This document shows, piece by piece, positions 1-7,334 of a stretch of DNA of 43,319 nucleotides. Both the position numbers and the translations under genes were made by a program. How positions within the stretch are numbered: the first letter of the stretch is position 1; the number at the start of each line of letters is the position of its first letter. The DNA is from Herpetosiphonaceae bacterium (GTDB lineage: Bacteria; Chloroflexota; Chloroflexia; Chloroflexales; Kallotenuaceae), in contig DASUTC010000237.1 in assembly GCA_036374795.1 (NCBI GenBank), positions 1 to 43,319 of the forward strand, written 5' to 3'. A model generated the notes under the pieces. The model worked only from the letters and a program-made list of their open reading frames with translations, did no database searches and had not been told where the DNA came from.

Positions 1-1545
1 GCTATTCGTCTCAAGGCGTGGCTCGCTCAGCGGCAGACCAAACAGCGCCAGACTTTGCTGATAGCTCGGCAGCTCAGGATCGTTGATCCCATGTGTCTGC
101 CAGTACGTCATAAAGCCCAGGCCAGCGCCTTGATCGCACACATTATGGCGTGTCTGCTCAAACCACAGACAGCCTGCTCTAGGGCCATCAGCTTGGGGCC
201 ACTTCCGCCAATCGATGCCTTGTCGTTGTAGCCAATCGTCGCTAAGCCGCCCAAGAATCACATTCGATGGTTTATCGTCCGGATAGACGACCGCCCCGTG
301 CAGCTCAAAGCGATTCCGCTCGAACCATTGCACCGGGTACACGTGCCCCAGATCACGGGTAGGCTCGTGGCGCTGGCGAGTAACAGGAAAGCCAAATACT
401 GCCAGTCCGCCGTTTTGCTTCCAAAACTCCAGAAAAGGACCGCTGATACACTGGCCGGTTTCGGAGAAGCAGCGACGCTCAGCCGGTCCGAGCCGTGTCG
501 AATCAAGACGTAGAATATCCAGCCCCTTTGACATACTCACAAGATAGACAAGATCGCCGACCACAGCTACATCGGTTACACCTGCCTGCGCATAGGCGGC
601 ATGCCGGGCGAAGCTATCCGCTTTGCTGACATCAAAGAGTTCCAGGCCGCCGGTCCTATTGGCAAGGTACGCGATATTATTGATCACCAGCAGCCGTCCC
701 GTACGGCTGCCCTGCGGTTCGTAGACTCGGTGTAATTTGGGCGTTTCGGGAGTGCCTGTATCGATCACGTGGATCGGCCCGCCTCCCAGATAGGTGTAGC
801 GACCGACGACGCTAAGCGCTGTGGGATAGAATGGGCTTGTGACGTACTGACCACGGAGGCGCGGCTGCTGAGGATTCTTGACATCAACGATATGCAGGCC
901 GTAGGAAGAATCAGCCAGGTATGCAAGATGACCAACAACCTGTATATCATGCAGGCTACGGCCCGGTTGATAGCTTCCACGCGCCCGTGGACGAGCCGGA
1001 TTACTGACATCGATAATCTGTAGCCCGGTTGTGTGCCCGGAGATATAGGCGAGCTTGTCGACAACCACGATCTTCATCGGGTCGATCAGCCCGCCATTCC
1101 TCTGATCGATGCCTGGGAGTGTATGGGTGACGATGACTCTGGGCTTGCTTGGATCGCGCACATCGACGATCACGAGGCCCGGCGTATTATTCACAAGATA
1201 GGCCAGACCCCCAACAACTTCAAGGTCGTGTGCATCAACCGCCAGCTTAGCAAGCAGGCGCGGCTGATCGGGAGCGCCGACATCGACGATGCGCAGCCCG
1301 GTCGAGCCTCCGGCAAGATACGCAATCGAGCCGCTGACGGCCACGGATACGATGTCGGTGTCTTCAAAGCGGCCAACGAGTCTGATAGCCCCAGCAGCGC
1401 CGGGACGTTGTGATCCCGATCGAGCAGCACGAGGCTGCTCTGCTGTGCGACTGGGCGAATGTGCGAGCGCGGCCAATGGCAGACCGTTGCACAGCAACAA
1501 AACACAGAGGACGAGCATACGGAGGCTGGAAACGCGGCGTTTCAT
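1..1545 (-). CDS. Secreted LVIVD-repeat beta-propeller protein with C-terminal FW/GGL/FG.P repeats (3' end outside window)
   Basis: The frame opens at an ATG (1545) and stays open to the window edge (515 codons), so the C-terminus is missing. Residues 1-29 form a signal peptide (MKRRVSS, hydrophobic core, ALAHS). Residues about 55-350 hold repeats of the type 'v.g..AYla....GL.ivDv.nP..P', which is the LVIVD propeller family, usually extracellular and of unknown ligand. From about residue 360 a different repeat begins: FSETGQ, then FWKQNGGLAVFGFP, then QWFERNRFE, and a second copy with FGLPLSEP. The same repeat flanks the GH5 gene at 39351-41645. I infer a cell-surface or secreted protein that binds something through the propeller and the repeats. 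No catalytic motif is visible. Confidence 0.85.
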   Translation of the reverse strand, partial: MKRRVSSLRMLVLCVLLLCNGLPLAALAHSPSRTAEQPRAARSGSQRPGAAGAIRLVGRFEDTDIVSVAVSGSIAYLAGGSTGLRIVDVGAPDQPRLLAKLAVDAHDLEVVGGLAYLVNNTPGLVIVDVRDPSKPRVIVTHTLPGIDQRNGGLIDPMKIVVVDKLAYISGHTTGLQIIDVSNPARPRARGSYQPGRSLHDIQVVGHLAYLADSSYGLHIVDVKNPQQPRLRGQYVTSPFYPTALSVVGRYTYLGGGPIHVIDTGTPETPKLHRVYEPQGSRTGRLLVINNIAYLANRTGGLELFDVSKADSFARHAAYAQAGVTDVAVVGDLVYLVSMSKGLDILRLDSTRLGPAERRCFSETGQCISGPFLEFWKQNGGLAVFGFPVTRQRHEPTRDLGHVYPVQWFERNRFELHGAVVYPDDKPSNVILGRLSDDWLQRQGIDWRKWPQADGPRAGCLWFEQTRHNVCDQGAGLGFMTYWQTHGINDPELPSYQQSLALFGLPLSEPRLETNS

Positions 1546-1587
1546 GCTAAACTCCTTGTGGTAGGAGATGCGAGGGTTCTGCGATCG

Positions 1588-1595
1588 ATTGTATA
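1588..1595 (-). promoter_or_regulatory. Possible -10 element for the LVIVD gene
   Basis: The minus strand reads CTATACAAT about 45 nt upstream of the start. Either TACAAT or TATACA could be the -10 box. No convincing -35 box is visible. Confidence 0.35.
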
Positions 1596-1651
1596 GCTTA
1601 TTTCACATCCACCGAAGTCCCTGGGCCTCATATCCGTGTGATGAGGACATG

Positions 1652-1689
1652 AAAAAAAGTGCTGCGATGGTTTCTGCCCATCACAGCAC
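1652..1689 (-). terminator. Rho-independent terminator of the FnIII gene
   Basis: A 12-bp stem (1659-1670 with 1678-1689, one mismatch) closes a loop of about 7 nt. On the minus strand it is followed directly by a run of seven T. It lies about 50 nt after the stop of the FnIII gene. Confidence 0.85.
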
Positions 1690-1741
1690 CGGCGCCTTGA
1701 TCCTGCCTGAATCAAGCGTGCTTAAGTAAGCTCCTCAGGCG

Positions 1742-2443
1742 TCAGTAGGTCTTGCCGCGTGTCCAGCTTGCCGCGCAGACACTGCCCGACTCATTATCGG
1801 CGCAGACCGTGTAGTAGTACTCGGTGCTGGGCGATAAGCCGGTATCATCCCAGGTGCGCACGTTGCCCGCAACTGTTGTGAGATACTCGACGGTGCTGGT
1901 TCCTGCCCGCTGCCGAAACACCCGAAAGCTATTGATGGCAACGCACGGCTGATTCCAGCAGGGCTGGTTCCAGCCAAAGCGGATCGATGAGCTAGAGCGC
2001 GGCGTTGCCCATAGCGCATTCGGCGCGGCAGGCGCGGCGGACGTGGTGGCGGCGGAGGTGTAGCCATCGGCGCAGACGGTGTTCGAGCCGTAGTACGAGC
2101 ACACGGTATAGTGGTAGGTCGTGCCCGGCGTGAGGTTTTTGTCGTCGTACCACGTGTTTGTGAAGCGCTCGCGGATCACCTGCCAGGACGAGCCATTCCA
2201 CCGATACAGGCGGAAGCCGTCGATGTAGGACGAGTTGGTCCACGAGACGCGAATCGAGGTATTGGAGAGCGCGCGAGACGCAAGATTATAGGGCGCTCGC
2301 TCCGGGTTAGCCGCCGCCATCGACAGCGGCACCGACCCTGATTGAGAGGCATAGGCGGACGATCCCGCCGTGACGGCGCTGATGACGAACAGAACTGCGG
2401 TGGCGACGATCAGCGTCAAGCGTTTGGAGGGCAGCACGATCAT
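1742..2443 (-). CDS. Exported protein with two fibronectin type III domains
   Basis: About 233 aa. A lysine-containing N-terminus (LPSKR) precedes a hydrophobic segment ending in SSAYAS, a clear signal peptide. Two FnIII-like modules follow. The first has SIRVSWTNS, FRLYRW and TTYHYTVCSYYG. The second has SIRFGWNQP, FRVFRQ and TEYYYTVCADN. Paired cysteines in the YTVC strands suggest disulfides outside the cell. The strong GAGGAG lies only 1 nt from the ATG at 2443 but 7 nt from an in-frame GTG at 2437, so GTG may be the real start. FnIII modules usually serve as spacers or binding modules on secreted enzymes, but here no enzyme domain is attached. A U-tailed hairpin follows the stop. Confidence 0.8.
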   Translation of the reverse strand: MIVLPSKRLTLIVATAVLFVISAVTAGSSAYASQSGSVPLSMAAANPERAPYNLASRALSNTSIRVSWTNSSYIDGFRLYRWNGSSWQVIRERFTNTWYDDKNLTPGTTYHYTVCSYYGSNTVCADGYTSAATTSAAPAAPNALWATPRSSSSIRFGWNQPCWNQPCVAINSFRVFRQRAGTSTVEYLTTVAGNVRTWDDTGLSPSTEYYYTVCADNESGSVCAASWTRGKTY

Positions 2444-2561
2444 ACTCCTCGCTGGTAGGTGGATCACGATAGAGCCAGATGACATCAATAGTGGACAGTT
2501 AACAGCGGCGGGCATGGCACACGACGGCCAGGGATCACGTGTCGCGGTTGGAGGAGTATGG

Positions 2562-2613
2562 GAACAAGGGAACAACTGGGAGAAGTATTTATTGTTGCTT
2601 TGTTCCCTTGTTC
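2562..2613. repeat. Inverted repeat built from GGAACAA octamers
   Basis: GAACAAGGGAACAA (2562-2575) is matched perfectly by its complement at 2600-2613 across a 24-nt loop. Each arm is two octamer-like units. It lies between the amidase stop and the FnIII gene start. There is no T-run, so it is not a classic terminator. It belongs to the intergenic repeat family described in the findings. Confidence 0.8.
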
Positions 2614-2637
2614 GTTCGTCTCCGGCCTAGCGGCGCG

Positions 2638-3528
2638 CTAGGGCACGAAGATCGGCCTGGTCTGAAACTCCTCGATCCAGCGCTCCTTGCCGTCGTAGAA
2701 GAAGAGCCTGGCCCAGCCGTCGAGGCGCTCGACCACGGCGTAGCGCTCCTTGCGCGAGGCACGATCGACGAGCCTGAAGTGCTTGCCGGGGCCGGTGTGC
2801 AGCGGCACGCTGTTGTTCAGCACCTCGACCTTATCGCTCCCTGGCAGCAGCGGCGGCGACGGCCAGCCCCCGGCAGGGCGCGTGCCCAGGAACCGCGCGA
2901 TACCCAGCGCGATAGCCCGCGCGACTAGATCGCGGTTGTTGGTCAGAAACGCCCGATCGGCGGGATTCGACAAGAAGCCCATCTCAAGGATCGCGCCCGG
3001 CGTATCCTCAGCGATGGTGTGCTCGTAGAGGCCGCTGTTGAAGGCGTAGTAGCCACGCATATTGTGCGTGATCCGCCAGTCTTTAGGCAGCCCGGTCTGC
3101 TTACCGTACTCATCCTCGATCTCACGCACGAGCATGCTGCTGGCGACCCAGTCGCGGTAGTAGGTGGCGACTTTATAGCCGCGCGCGCCGGTGTTGCTGT
3201 GACCGTCGGAGTGGAGCGAGACAAACGCATCGGCGCGATAGGTGGGCGGCACCGTCGAGGGCAGAACATACGCCTCGTTGCCCCATGAGCGCAGATACTC
3301 GGCGGCACGGTGCGCAATATCGACGTTGAGATCGACCTCGCGCACGCCGCCAGCGGATGCGCCCGTGTTGCCGCGCAGACGCGAGAATTCTTCCGGCAGC
3401 TCGTTGGAGCGCCAATGCCCAGCTTGGATCGCGACGACCGGTGGATTAAACGCGCGTGAGTGCTGGGGGATCGCTGCGACAGCCAGCAATCCGACCAGAA
3501 TCAGAATCAGGGAGAGTCGACGGGACAT
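2638..3528 (-). CDS. N-acetylmuramoyl-L-alanine amidase (Amidase_3) with C-terminal SH3-like domain
   Basis: 296 aa. This zinc hydrolase cleaves the bond between MurNAc and L-alanine in peptidoglycan and acts outside the membrane. A signal peptide (MSRRLS, hydrophobic core, HSRAF) precedes the catalytic domain. Zinc-ligand and catalytic positions of the family are present in order: IQAGHW, REVDLN, SLHSDGHS and ILEMGFLSN, which carries the catalytic Glu. The last 70 residues (KVEVLNNSVPLHTGPG, VVERLDGWARL) look like an SH3b wall-binding domain. The start at 3528 has AAAGGG six nt upstream. Longer in-frame starts exist up to 3591 but would put residues before the signal peptide. Its wall-remodelling role is inferred from the family. 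Confidence 0.9.
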   Translation of the reverse strand: MSRRLSLILILVGLLAVAAIPQHSRAFNPPVVAIQAGHWRSNELPEEFSRLRGNTGASAGGVREVDLNVDIAHRAAEYLRSWGNEAYVLPSTVPPTYRADAFVSLHSDGHSNTGARGYKVATYYRDWVASSMLVREIEDEYGKQTGLPKDWRITHNMRGYYAFNSGLYEHTIAEDTPGAILEMGFLSNPADRAFLTNNRDLVARAIALGIARFLGTRPAGGWPSPPLLPGSDKVEVLNNSVPLHTGPGKHFRLVDRASRKERYAVVERLDGWARLFFYDGKERWIEEFQTRPIFVP

Positions 3529-3731
3529 TGAAAACCCTTTCTGGCTTGGCGGGGGAGTCATGAAATACCGCAGACCTGACCGAGGAAACAACTACCAACT
3601 GTATTCAGGGGAAGCGTAAAGCTTCTCGCGCTCGGTGACAAGCGCCCAAGCTTACAAAATCATGTCAGCGCCGCCAGGTGCGCTCTACCTTACCACAGCA
3701 ATGCGCAGCCAGCCGGGCCTGGAGTCCTCTC

Positions 3732-4736
3732 TTACACCGAACGATGGTACTGGGCCGCCATGCGCTCGCCCTCCGCCGCGATCTGCGCGCGCAGCTCAGG
3801 CGGTGAGAGCACCTCGACATCCGCGCCCCAGCTCAGCACCCAGTTCCTGATCTCGCGAATGCCGCCGACGCTCATCGACAGGATACAGCCGCCATCGGGA
3901 AGCTGCTCGATGCGCTGCGAGTGATGCCAGACGCTCTCCTGCACGCGCCGCGCGGCGTTGGGGCTGAAGCGCAGCCGCACCTCGACCTCTTCCTCGGCCA
4001 TAATGCCCCACGAGACTTGCAGCCACTTGTAGGGATCGAAGTCTTCGGGGATGCTGTAGTGCTCGGCCAGCAGCTCGGCCTGCTGGATACGCTCGACCTT
4101 GAAGGTGCGTAGCGCGTCGCGCAGCCGATCGTGCGCCAGGACATAGCTGCCCGGCTCGAAGCGCGCAACTTCGAGAAAGTACGGCTCGATCACCCGCTCC
4201 TGCGGCTCGGCGCGATCTGCCGCCCAGTAGCGGATCGATACGACTCGCCGATCGGCCCAGGCGCGCGTCAGCGTTTCGACGATCTGGACATAGTTGGAGC
4301 GGATCGGCTTGGCGCGAATCACCTCCGCCGCCCGCGACATATGCTCCGAGAGCGTGGCATCGGGCAGCGAGGCCGCGATCTTGTCGAGCGCGCTGACCAC
4401 GTGGGGATTATTTTCGTCTGAGTGATGCGCCAGCAGACGCGCCGCAAAATACAGCGCGACCGTCTCGTTGAGGTTAAGCCGCACCGTGGACTGGTATCCG
4501 TCTCGATCGATGCCAAACTTACCATCGAACTGCCAGACCGGCACGCCCATCAGCTCCAGCGCCTCGATGTCGCGGTAGATCGTCCGCCGATCGACGCCGC
4601 AGTACTGCGACAGCTCAACTGCACCCAGCCCTTGCGGCGTGTTGTACAGCTTATGCTCGATACGGCGTAGCCGCGCCGCTTTTGATTGCGTGCGAGATTC
4701 TTCCATACGCATCCGCATTGCCCGGACGAAGCGCAT
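3732..4736 (-). CDS. WYL-domain transcriptional regulator with N-terminal HTH
   Basis: 334 aa, the normal length for the YafY/PafC-like family. The N-terminal winged helix (residues about 20-70) contains RRIEHKLYNTP and the recognition-helix region GVDRRTIYRDIEALE, followed by GVPVWQ, which is typical of HTH_11. The central and C-terminal part holds the WYL region (VSIRYWAADRAEPQERVIEPYFLE) and a C-terminal WCX-type extension (LRFSPNAARRVQE, GGIREIRNWVLSWGADVEVL). WYL domains bind nucleic acid or nucleotide-like ligands. The regulated genes are unknown, and it stands alone in the gap after the small membrane protein. The start is uncertain: ATG codons at 4736, 4718, 4712 and 4706 all lack a strong ribosome binding site. 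Confidence 0.88.
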   Translation of the reverse strand: MRFVRAMRMRMEESRTQSKAARLRRIEHKLYNTPQGLGAVELSQYCGVDRRTIYRDIEALELMGVPVWQFDGKFGIDRDGYQSTVRLNLNETVALYFAARLLAHHSDENNPHVVSALDKIAASLPDATLSEHMSRAAEVIRAKPIRSNYVQIVETLTRAWADRRVVSIRYWAADRAEPQERVIEPYFLEVARFEPGSYVLAHDRLRDALRTFKVERIQQAELLAEHYSIPEDFDPYKWLQVSWGIMAEEEVEVRLRFSPNAARRVQESVWHHSQRIEQLPDGGCILSMSVGGIREIRNWVLSWGADVEVLSPPELRAQIAAEGERMAAQYHRSV

Positions 4737-4869
4737 TCGACGCCGGGCAGAATGGACGATCGAGTCGCGATGCGATGTTGCGCTCGTGCAGAGACAAGGA
4801 GGCTCTTTGGAAAAGCGGCCCTGCGATTCTGCTTGAGACGAGGGATCTTTCCCCCGGCCTGACGGCGTG

Positions 4870-5124
4870 CTAGAGAATAGGCATGAATGACAACACGATC
4901 ATACCGACGATCAAGACCGTAGCCCACAGCAAAATCCGAAACAGGTCTTTGCGGATATAGCGGTACTCGGCGCTGTAATCGACGGGCGCGGGCTCGGCCA
5001 TGTAGGAGCGGCGAACGCTCGGCGCTGCCGCATGAGCGGGAACCGTATAGGTACGCGCGATGCCGGAGCGGCGCTCACGGCGGGTAAGGTTTTTTGTCGC
5101 ACGACGGCGGGACTGACTAGCCAT
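4870..5124 (-). CDS. Small basic protein with one C-terminal membrane segment
   Basis: 84 aa. The start at 5124 has AGGAGG about 10 nt upstream. The N-terminus is strongly basic (MASQSRRRATK, LTRRERRSG). A middle part rich in Ala, Pro and Tyr follows (VDYSAEYRYIRKDL), then one transmembrane helix at about residues 62-82 that ends the protein. The topology suggests a tail-anchored protein with a cytoplasmic basic head. I recognise no family. It lies between the SDR gene and the WYL regulator on the same strand and has its own promoter at 5177-5185. Confidence 0.7.
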   Translation of the reverse strand: MASQSRRRATKNLTRRERRSGIARTYTVPAHAAAPSVRRSYMAEPAPVDYSAEYRYIRKDLFRILLWATVLIVGMIVLSFMPIL

Positions 5125-5176
5125 GGAACGGCTTCCTCCTGGAGCTGATATTGGCAACCTTCGCAGGTCACACGCA

Positions 5177-5185
5177 ATTATACCA
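5177..5185 (-). promoter_or_regulatory. Extended -10 promoter of the small membrane protein gene
   Basis: The minus strand reads TGGTATAAT, a perfect extended -10 element. It would start RNA about 45 nt before the ATG at 5124. No good -35 box is visible, as expected for this promoter type. Confidence 0.65.
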
Positions 5186-5253
5186 TCTACGCCGCCATCG
5201 AGCAGCAGATCTGTTGCTCCCTCATCATGTGGCGGTCCGATGCCGCCGGGTGC

Positions 5254-6051
5254 CTACGATCGACGCGACATGACTCGTCCAAGGATCGGATCGAAGGCGC
5301 GCGGCAGCCAGCCATGTATCATGCAGACCACGCGCTCGATCGGGTGGAGCGCATAGACCACGCGGCGCTGGCGCTCCACTCCCCGCAGGATCGCCTGGGC
5401 AACGCCCTCGGCTGAGCCGCTGAAGGGCGAGCGACCGACGCGCTTCGAGCCGCTCACGCGAATCCGCGCCCGGTCGAAGTTAGTGTCGATCCGGCCTGGA
5501 TAGACCGTGATCACCCCGATCCGGCTGCGGTACTCTTCGCGACGCAGCGTATCGCTCAGCGAATCCAGCGCCGCCTTCGAGGCCGCGTAGCCGCCGATGC
5601 CGGGAAAGGCCATCTCCGCGACCGGCGACGAGACGTTGACGATCACGCCGCTGCGCTGGCGGCGCATCTGGGGCAGCGCTGCCTGCGTCAGATACAGCGG
5701 GCCGTAGAAATTGACGGCAAAGACCCGCTGCAACAGATCGGGCGGTAGCTCGCCCACATTGGCCTGAATGCCGATCCCGGCATTATTGATCACAATATCG
5801 ACGCGGCCCCACTCGGCAATCGCACGCTCGACCAGCGCATGCGCCGCCGCGCGATCCGCGACATCGGTCGGCACCATGAGCACCTGCGCGCCCGAAGCGC
5901 GCAGCTCTGCCGCCAGCGACTTCAGCTCGGTCGAGAAGCGCGCCGCGAGCACCACCCTGGCCCCGGCTGCCGCAAACACGCGCGCGGTCGCCCGCCCAAT
6001 CCCGCGCGACGCGCCGGTAATGATCGTTACTTTGTCCTGAACGCTCAACAT
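5254..6051 (-). CDS. Short-chain dehydrogenase/reductase (SDR)
   Basis: 265 aa, classical SDR length. The nucleotide-binding glycine motif is near the N-terminus (TGASRGIG, residues 13-20). NNAGIG follows at about residues 90-95. The catalytic Ser lies in VNVSSPV and the Tyr/Lys pair in YAASKAAL. The loop VYPGRIDTNF is typical of the family. Arg after the first strand (LAARFS) suggests NADPH, but this is weak. The substrate cannot be read from the sequence. The C-terminal stretch (YALHPIERVVCMIHGWLPRAFD) is hydrophobic and may touch the membrane. The gene lies 51 nt after DUF2203 on the same strand, so co-transcription is likely. Confidence 0.88.
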   Translation of the reverse strand: MLSVQDKVTIITGASRGIGRATARVFAAAGARVVLAARFSTELKSLAAELRASGAQVLMVPTDVADRAAAHALVERAIAEWGRVDIVINNAGIGIQANVGELPPDLLQRVFAVNFYGPLYLTQAALPQMRRQRSGVIVNVSSPVAEMAFPGIGGYAASKAALDSLSDTLRREEYRSRIGVITVYPGRIDTNFDRARIRVSGSKRVGRSPFSGSAEGVAQAILRGVERQRRVVYALHPIERVVCMIHGWLPRAFDPILGRVMSRRS

Positions 6052-6102
6052 CTGCCCCCAGCTCGCTCAACAACCACCAGCATCGCTGAGCGGATTGTCA
6101 GC

Positions 6103-6492
6103 CTAAAACGTCTCGTCGATCCGCTGCCGACCGGCAAATCCGCTATCGACATCGTGCCAGAACTGCACCGAGGGCTCGTCGTACTGCCAGCACAAATAGA
6201 TCGGCAGACCGTCGCGCTCAGCCGGAAAATCGATCAGGCCGGTGTTCACATCTTTGACCAGGATATTGAGCGCGCGCAGCTTGTAGATCGCATCCTGAAT
6301 GACGACGATATAGCGGGTGACATCCGAGGCCGTTTTGCTTCCGCCGTTGAAGACCGCCGCCTGGATCACCGTCCATAGCTCCGGTTGCAGCAGCAAGATC
6401 TGCTCGCGGGCCGTCAACATCCTTTCGACGAGGCTGCGGACGTAGGGCAGCAGGGCATTCGCCTCCGCCACAGAATAGAAATGCTCATCCAT
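6103..6492 (-). CDS. DUF2203 family protein
   Basis: 129 aa, the family's usual length. It opens with FYSVAEANALLPYVRSLVERM and ends with the conserved block GLIDFPAERDGLPIYLCW, EPSVQFWHDVDSGFAGRQ. Both are hallmarks of DUF2203, a cytosolic family without known function. The stretch between them is helical, with conserved Ile and Leu spacing. The start at 6492 has no strong ribosome binding site. It is the first gene of a probable operon with the SDR and is driven by the extended -10 promoter at 6550-6558, which diverges from the cvpA promoter. Confidence 0.85.
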   Translation of the reverse strand: MDEHFYSVAEANALLPYVRSLVERMLTAREQILLLQPELWTVIQAAVFNGGSKTASDVTRYIVVIQDAIYKLRALNILVKDVNTGLIDFPAERDGLPIYLCWQYDEPSVQFWHDVDSGFAGRQRIDETF

Positions 6493-6549
6493 GTAGGTTA
6501 TCCAGTATCACGTCCACCACATGGGCCGCACCGAGGCAGGACCAGCGGC

Positions 6550-6558
6550 ATTATAGCA
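6550..6558 (-). promoter_or_regulatory. Extended -10 promoter of the DUF2203-SDR unit
   Basis: The minus strand reads TGCTATAAT. It is identical to the element on the other strand 30 nt away (6585-6593), so the two promoters fire apart from a shared region of about 40 bp. Confidence 0.7.
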
Positions 6559-6584
6559 TCGTGTCACGGCGCGCAACAACCTTA

Positions 6585-6593
6585 TGCTATAAT
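6585..6593 (+). promoter_or_regulatory. Extended -10 promoter of cvpA
   Basis: The plus strand reads TGCTATAAT, 49 nt before the cvpA ATG. The -35 region (CACGGC) is poor, so the TGn extension probably carries recognition. Confidence 0.7.
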
Positions 6594-6641
6594 AGCCGCG
6601 CGCTATTTTGCCTCACTCATCCTCCTTGATGGAGTTGCCTG

Positions 6642-7184
6642 ATGTTTGTTGATCTCCTGCTGCTCTTCGGCTTCATCGTCATCACTGCGGTTGGCTTCTT
6701 TCAGGGCACGATCAAAATTGTGCTTGCGCTCGTCACGTTTTACGCCAGTGTGATCTTAGCCAGCCTGTACTTTAAGTTCGCCTCGCTGTACATGGTCCGG
6801 CGCGGCACCAGCGCGGTCGTCGCGGATGCCATCAGCTTTTTCCTGATCCTGGTGATCTGTTTCATCCTGCTGCTGGCCGCCGCGCTGTATACGTTTCGCT
6901 ACGTCCGTTTTCCGGGGCGGCTTGAGTTTGTCGATCGGATTATCGGCGTGATGCTCGGCGTAATCCTGGGCGTGGTCTTTATGAGCATCGTCGGGATGGT
7001 GCTGCAATTCCTGTTTATTTCCAATAGCATCGGCGATCCGTACCCGATCACGCGCTCGCTCCAGAATAGCACGCGCACCTCCACGCTGCTGCCGCTGCTG
7101 ATCAACAATATCTTGCCACAGGTCTTTAGCCTGGTCGCGCCATTCCTGCCTGAGTCCGCGCTGCCGTTCTTCAGGCCCAGGTAG
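6642..7184 (+). CDS. cvpA: CvpA family membrane protein
   Basis: 180 aa. There are four hydrophobic segments: about residues 3-22 (DLLLLFGFIVITAVGF), 25-47, 62-85 (FLILVICFILLLAAALY) and 104-127 (IGVMLGVILGVVFMSIVGMV). The sequence FFQGTIK after the first helix fits the GxxxG-K/R signature of CvpA/colicin V production proteins. The molecular role of CvpA is poorly known. In enterobacteria it is linked to envelope function. The order cvpA-mutS2 is also common in Firmicutes, which supports the call. GGAG lies 8 nt before the ATG. Confidence 0.82.
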   Translation: MFVDLLLLFGFIVITAVGFFQGTIKIVLALVTFYASVILASLYFKFASLYMVRRGTSAVVADAISFFLILVICFILLLAAALYTFRYVRFPGRLEFVDRIIGVMLGVILGVVFMSIVGMVLQFLFISNSIGDPYPITRSLQNSTRTSTLLPLLINNILPQVFSLVAPFLPESALPFFRPR

Positions 7185-7243
7185 GCAGGCATCAGGATCA
7201 CCAAAAACCGGCAAAAGACTCGTTTTTCGGCGGCAGAAGAGAG

Positions 7244-7249
7244 TATAAT
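7244..7249 (+). promoter_or_regulatory. Possible -10 box upstream of mutS2
   Basis: TATAAT lies 85 nt before the mutS2 ATG, after the cvpA stop. It is a perfect hexamer, but there is no TGn extension and only a weak T-rich -35 region. It could give mutS2 its own promoter. Confidence 0.4.
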
Positions 7250-7334
7250 GCTCCCTGCCGTCTTTTTTTGGGCAGCACCGGCACGAGTAGCCGAAAGCCG
7301 ACTGTGATCGAGCACTAGATTGTGGTAGAACAGC

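Noticed and set aside
3618-3657. GTAAAGCTT...AAGCTTAC inverted repeat after the WYL gene as terminator
   Set aside because: Short, interrupted arms and no T-run. It could be chance.
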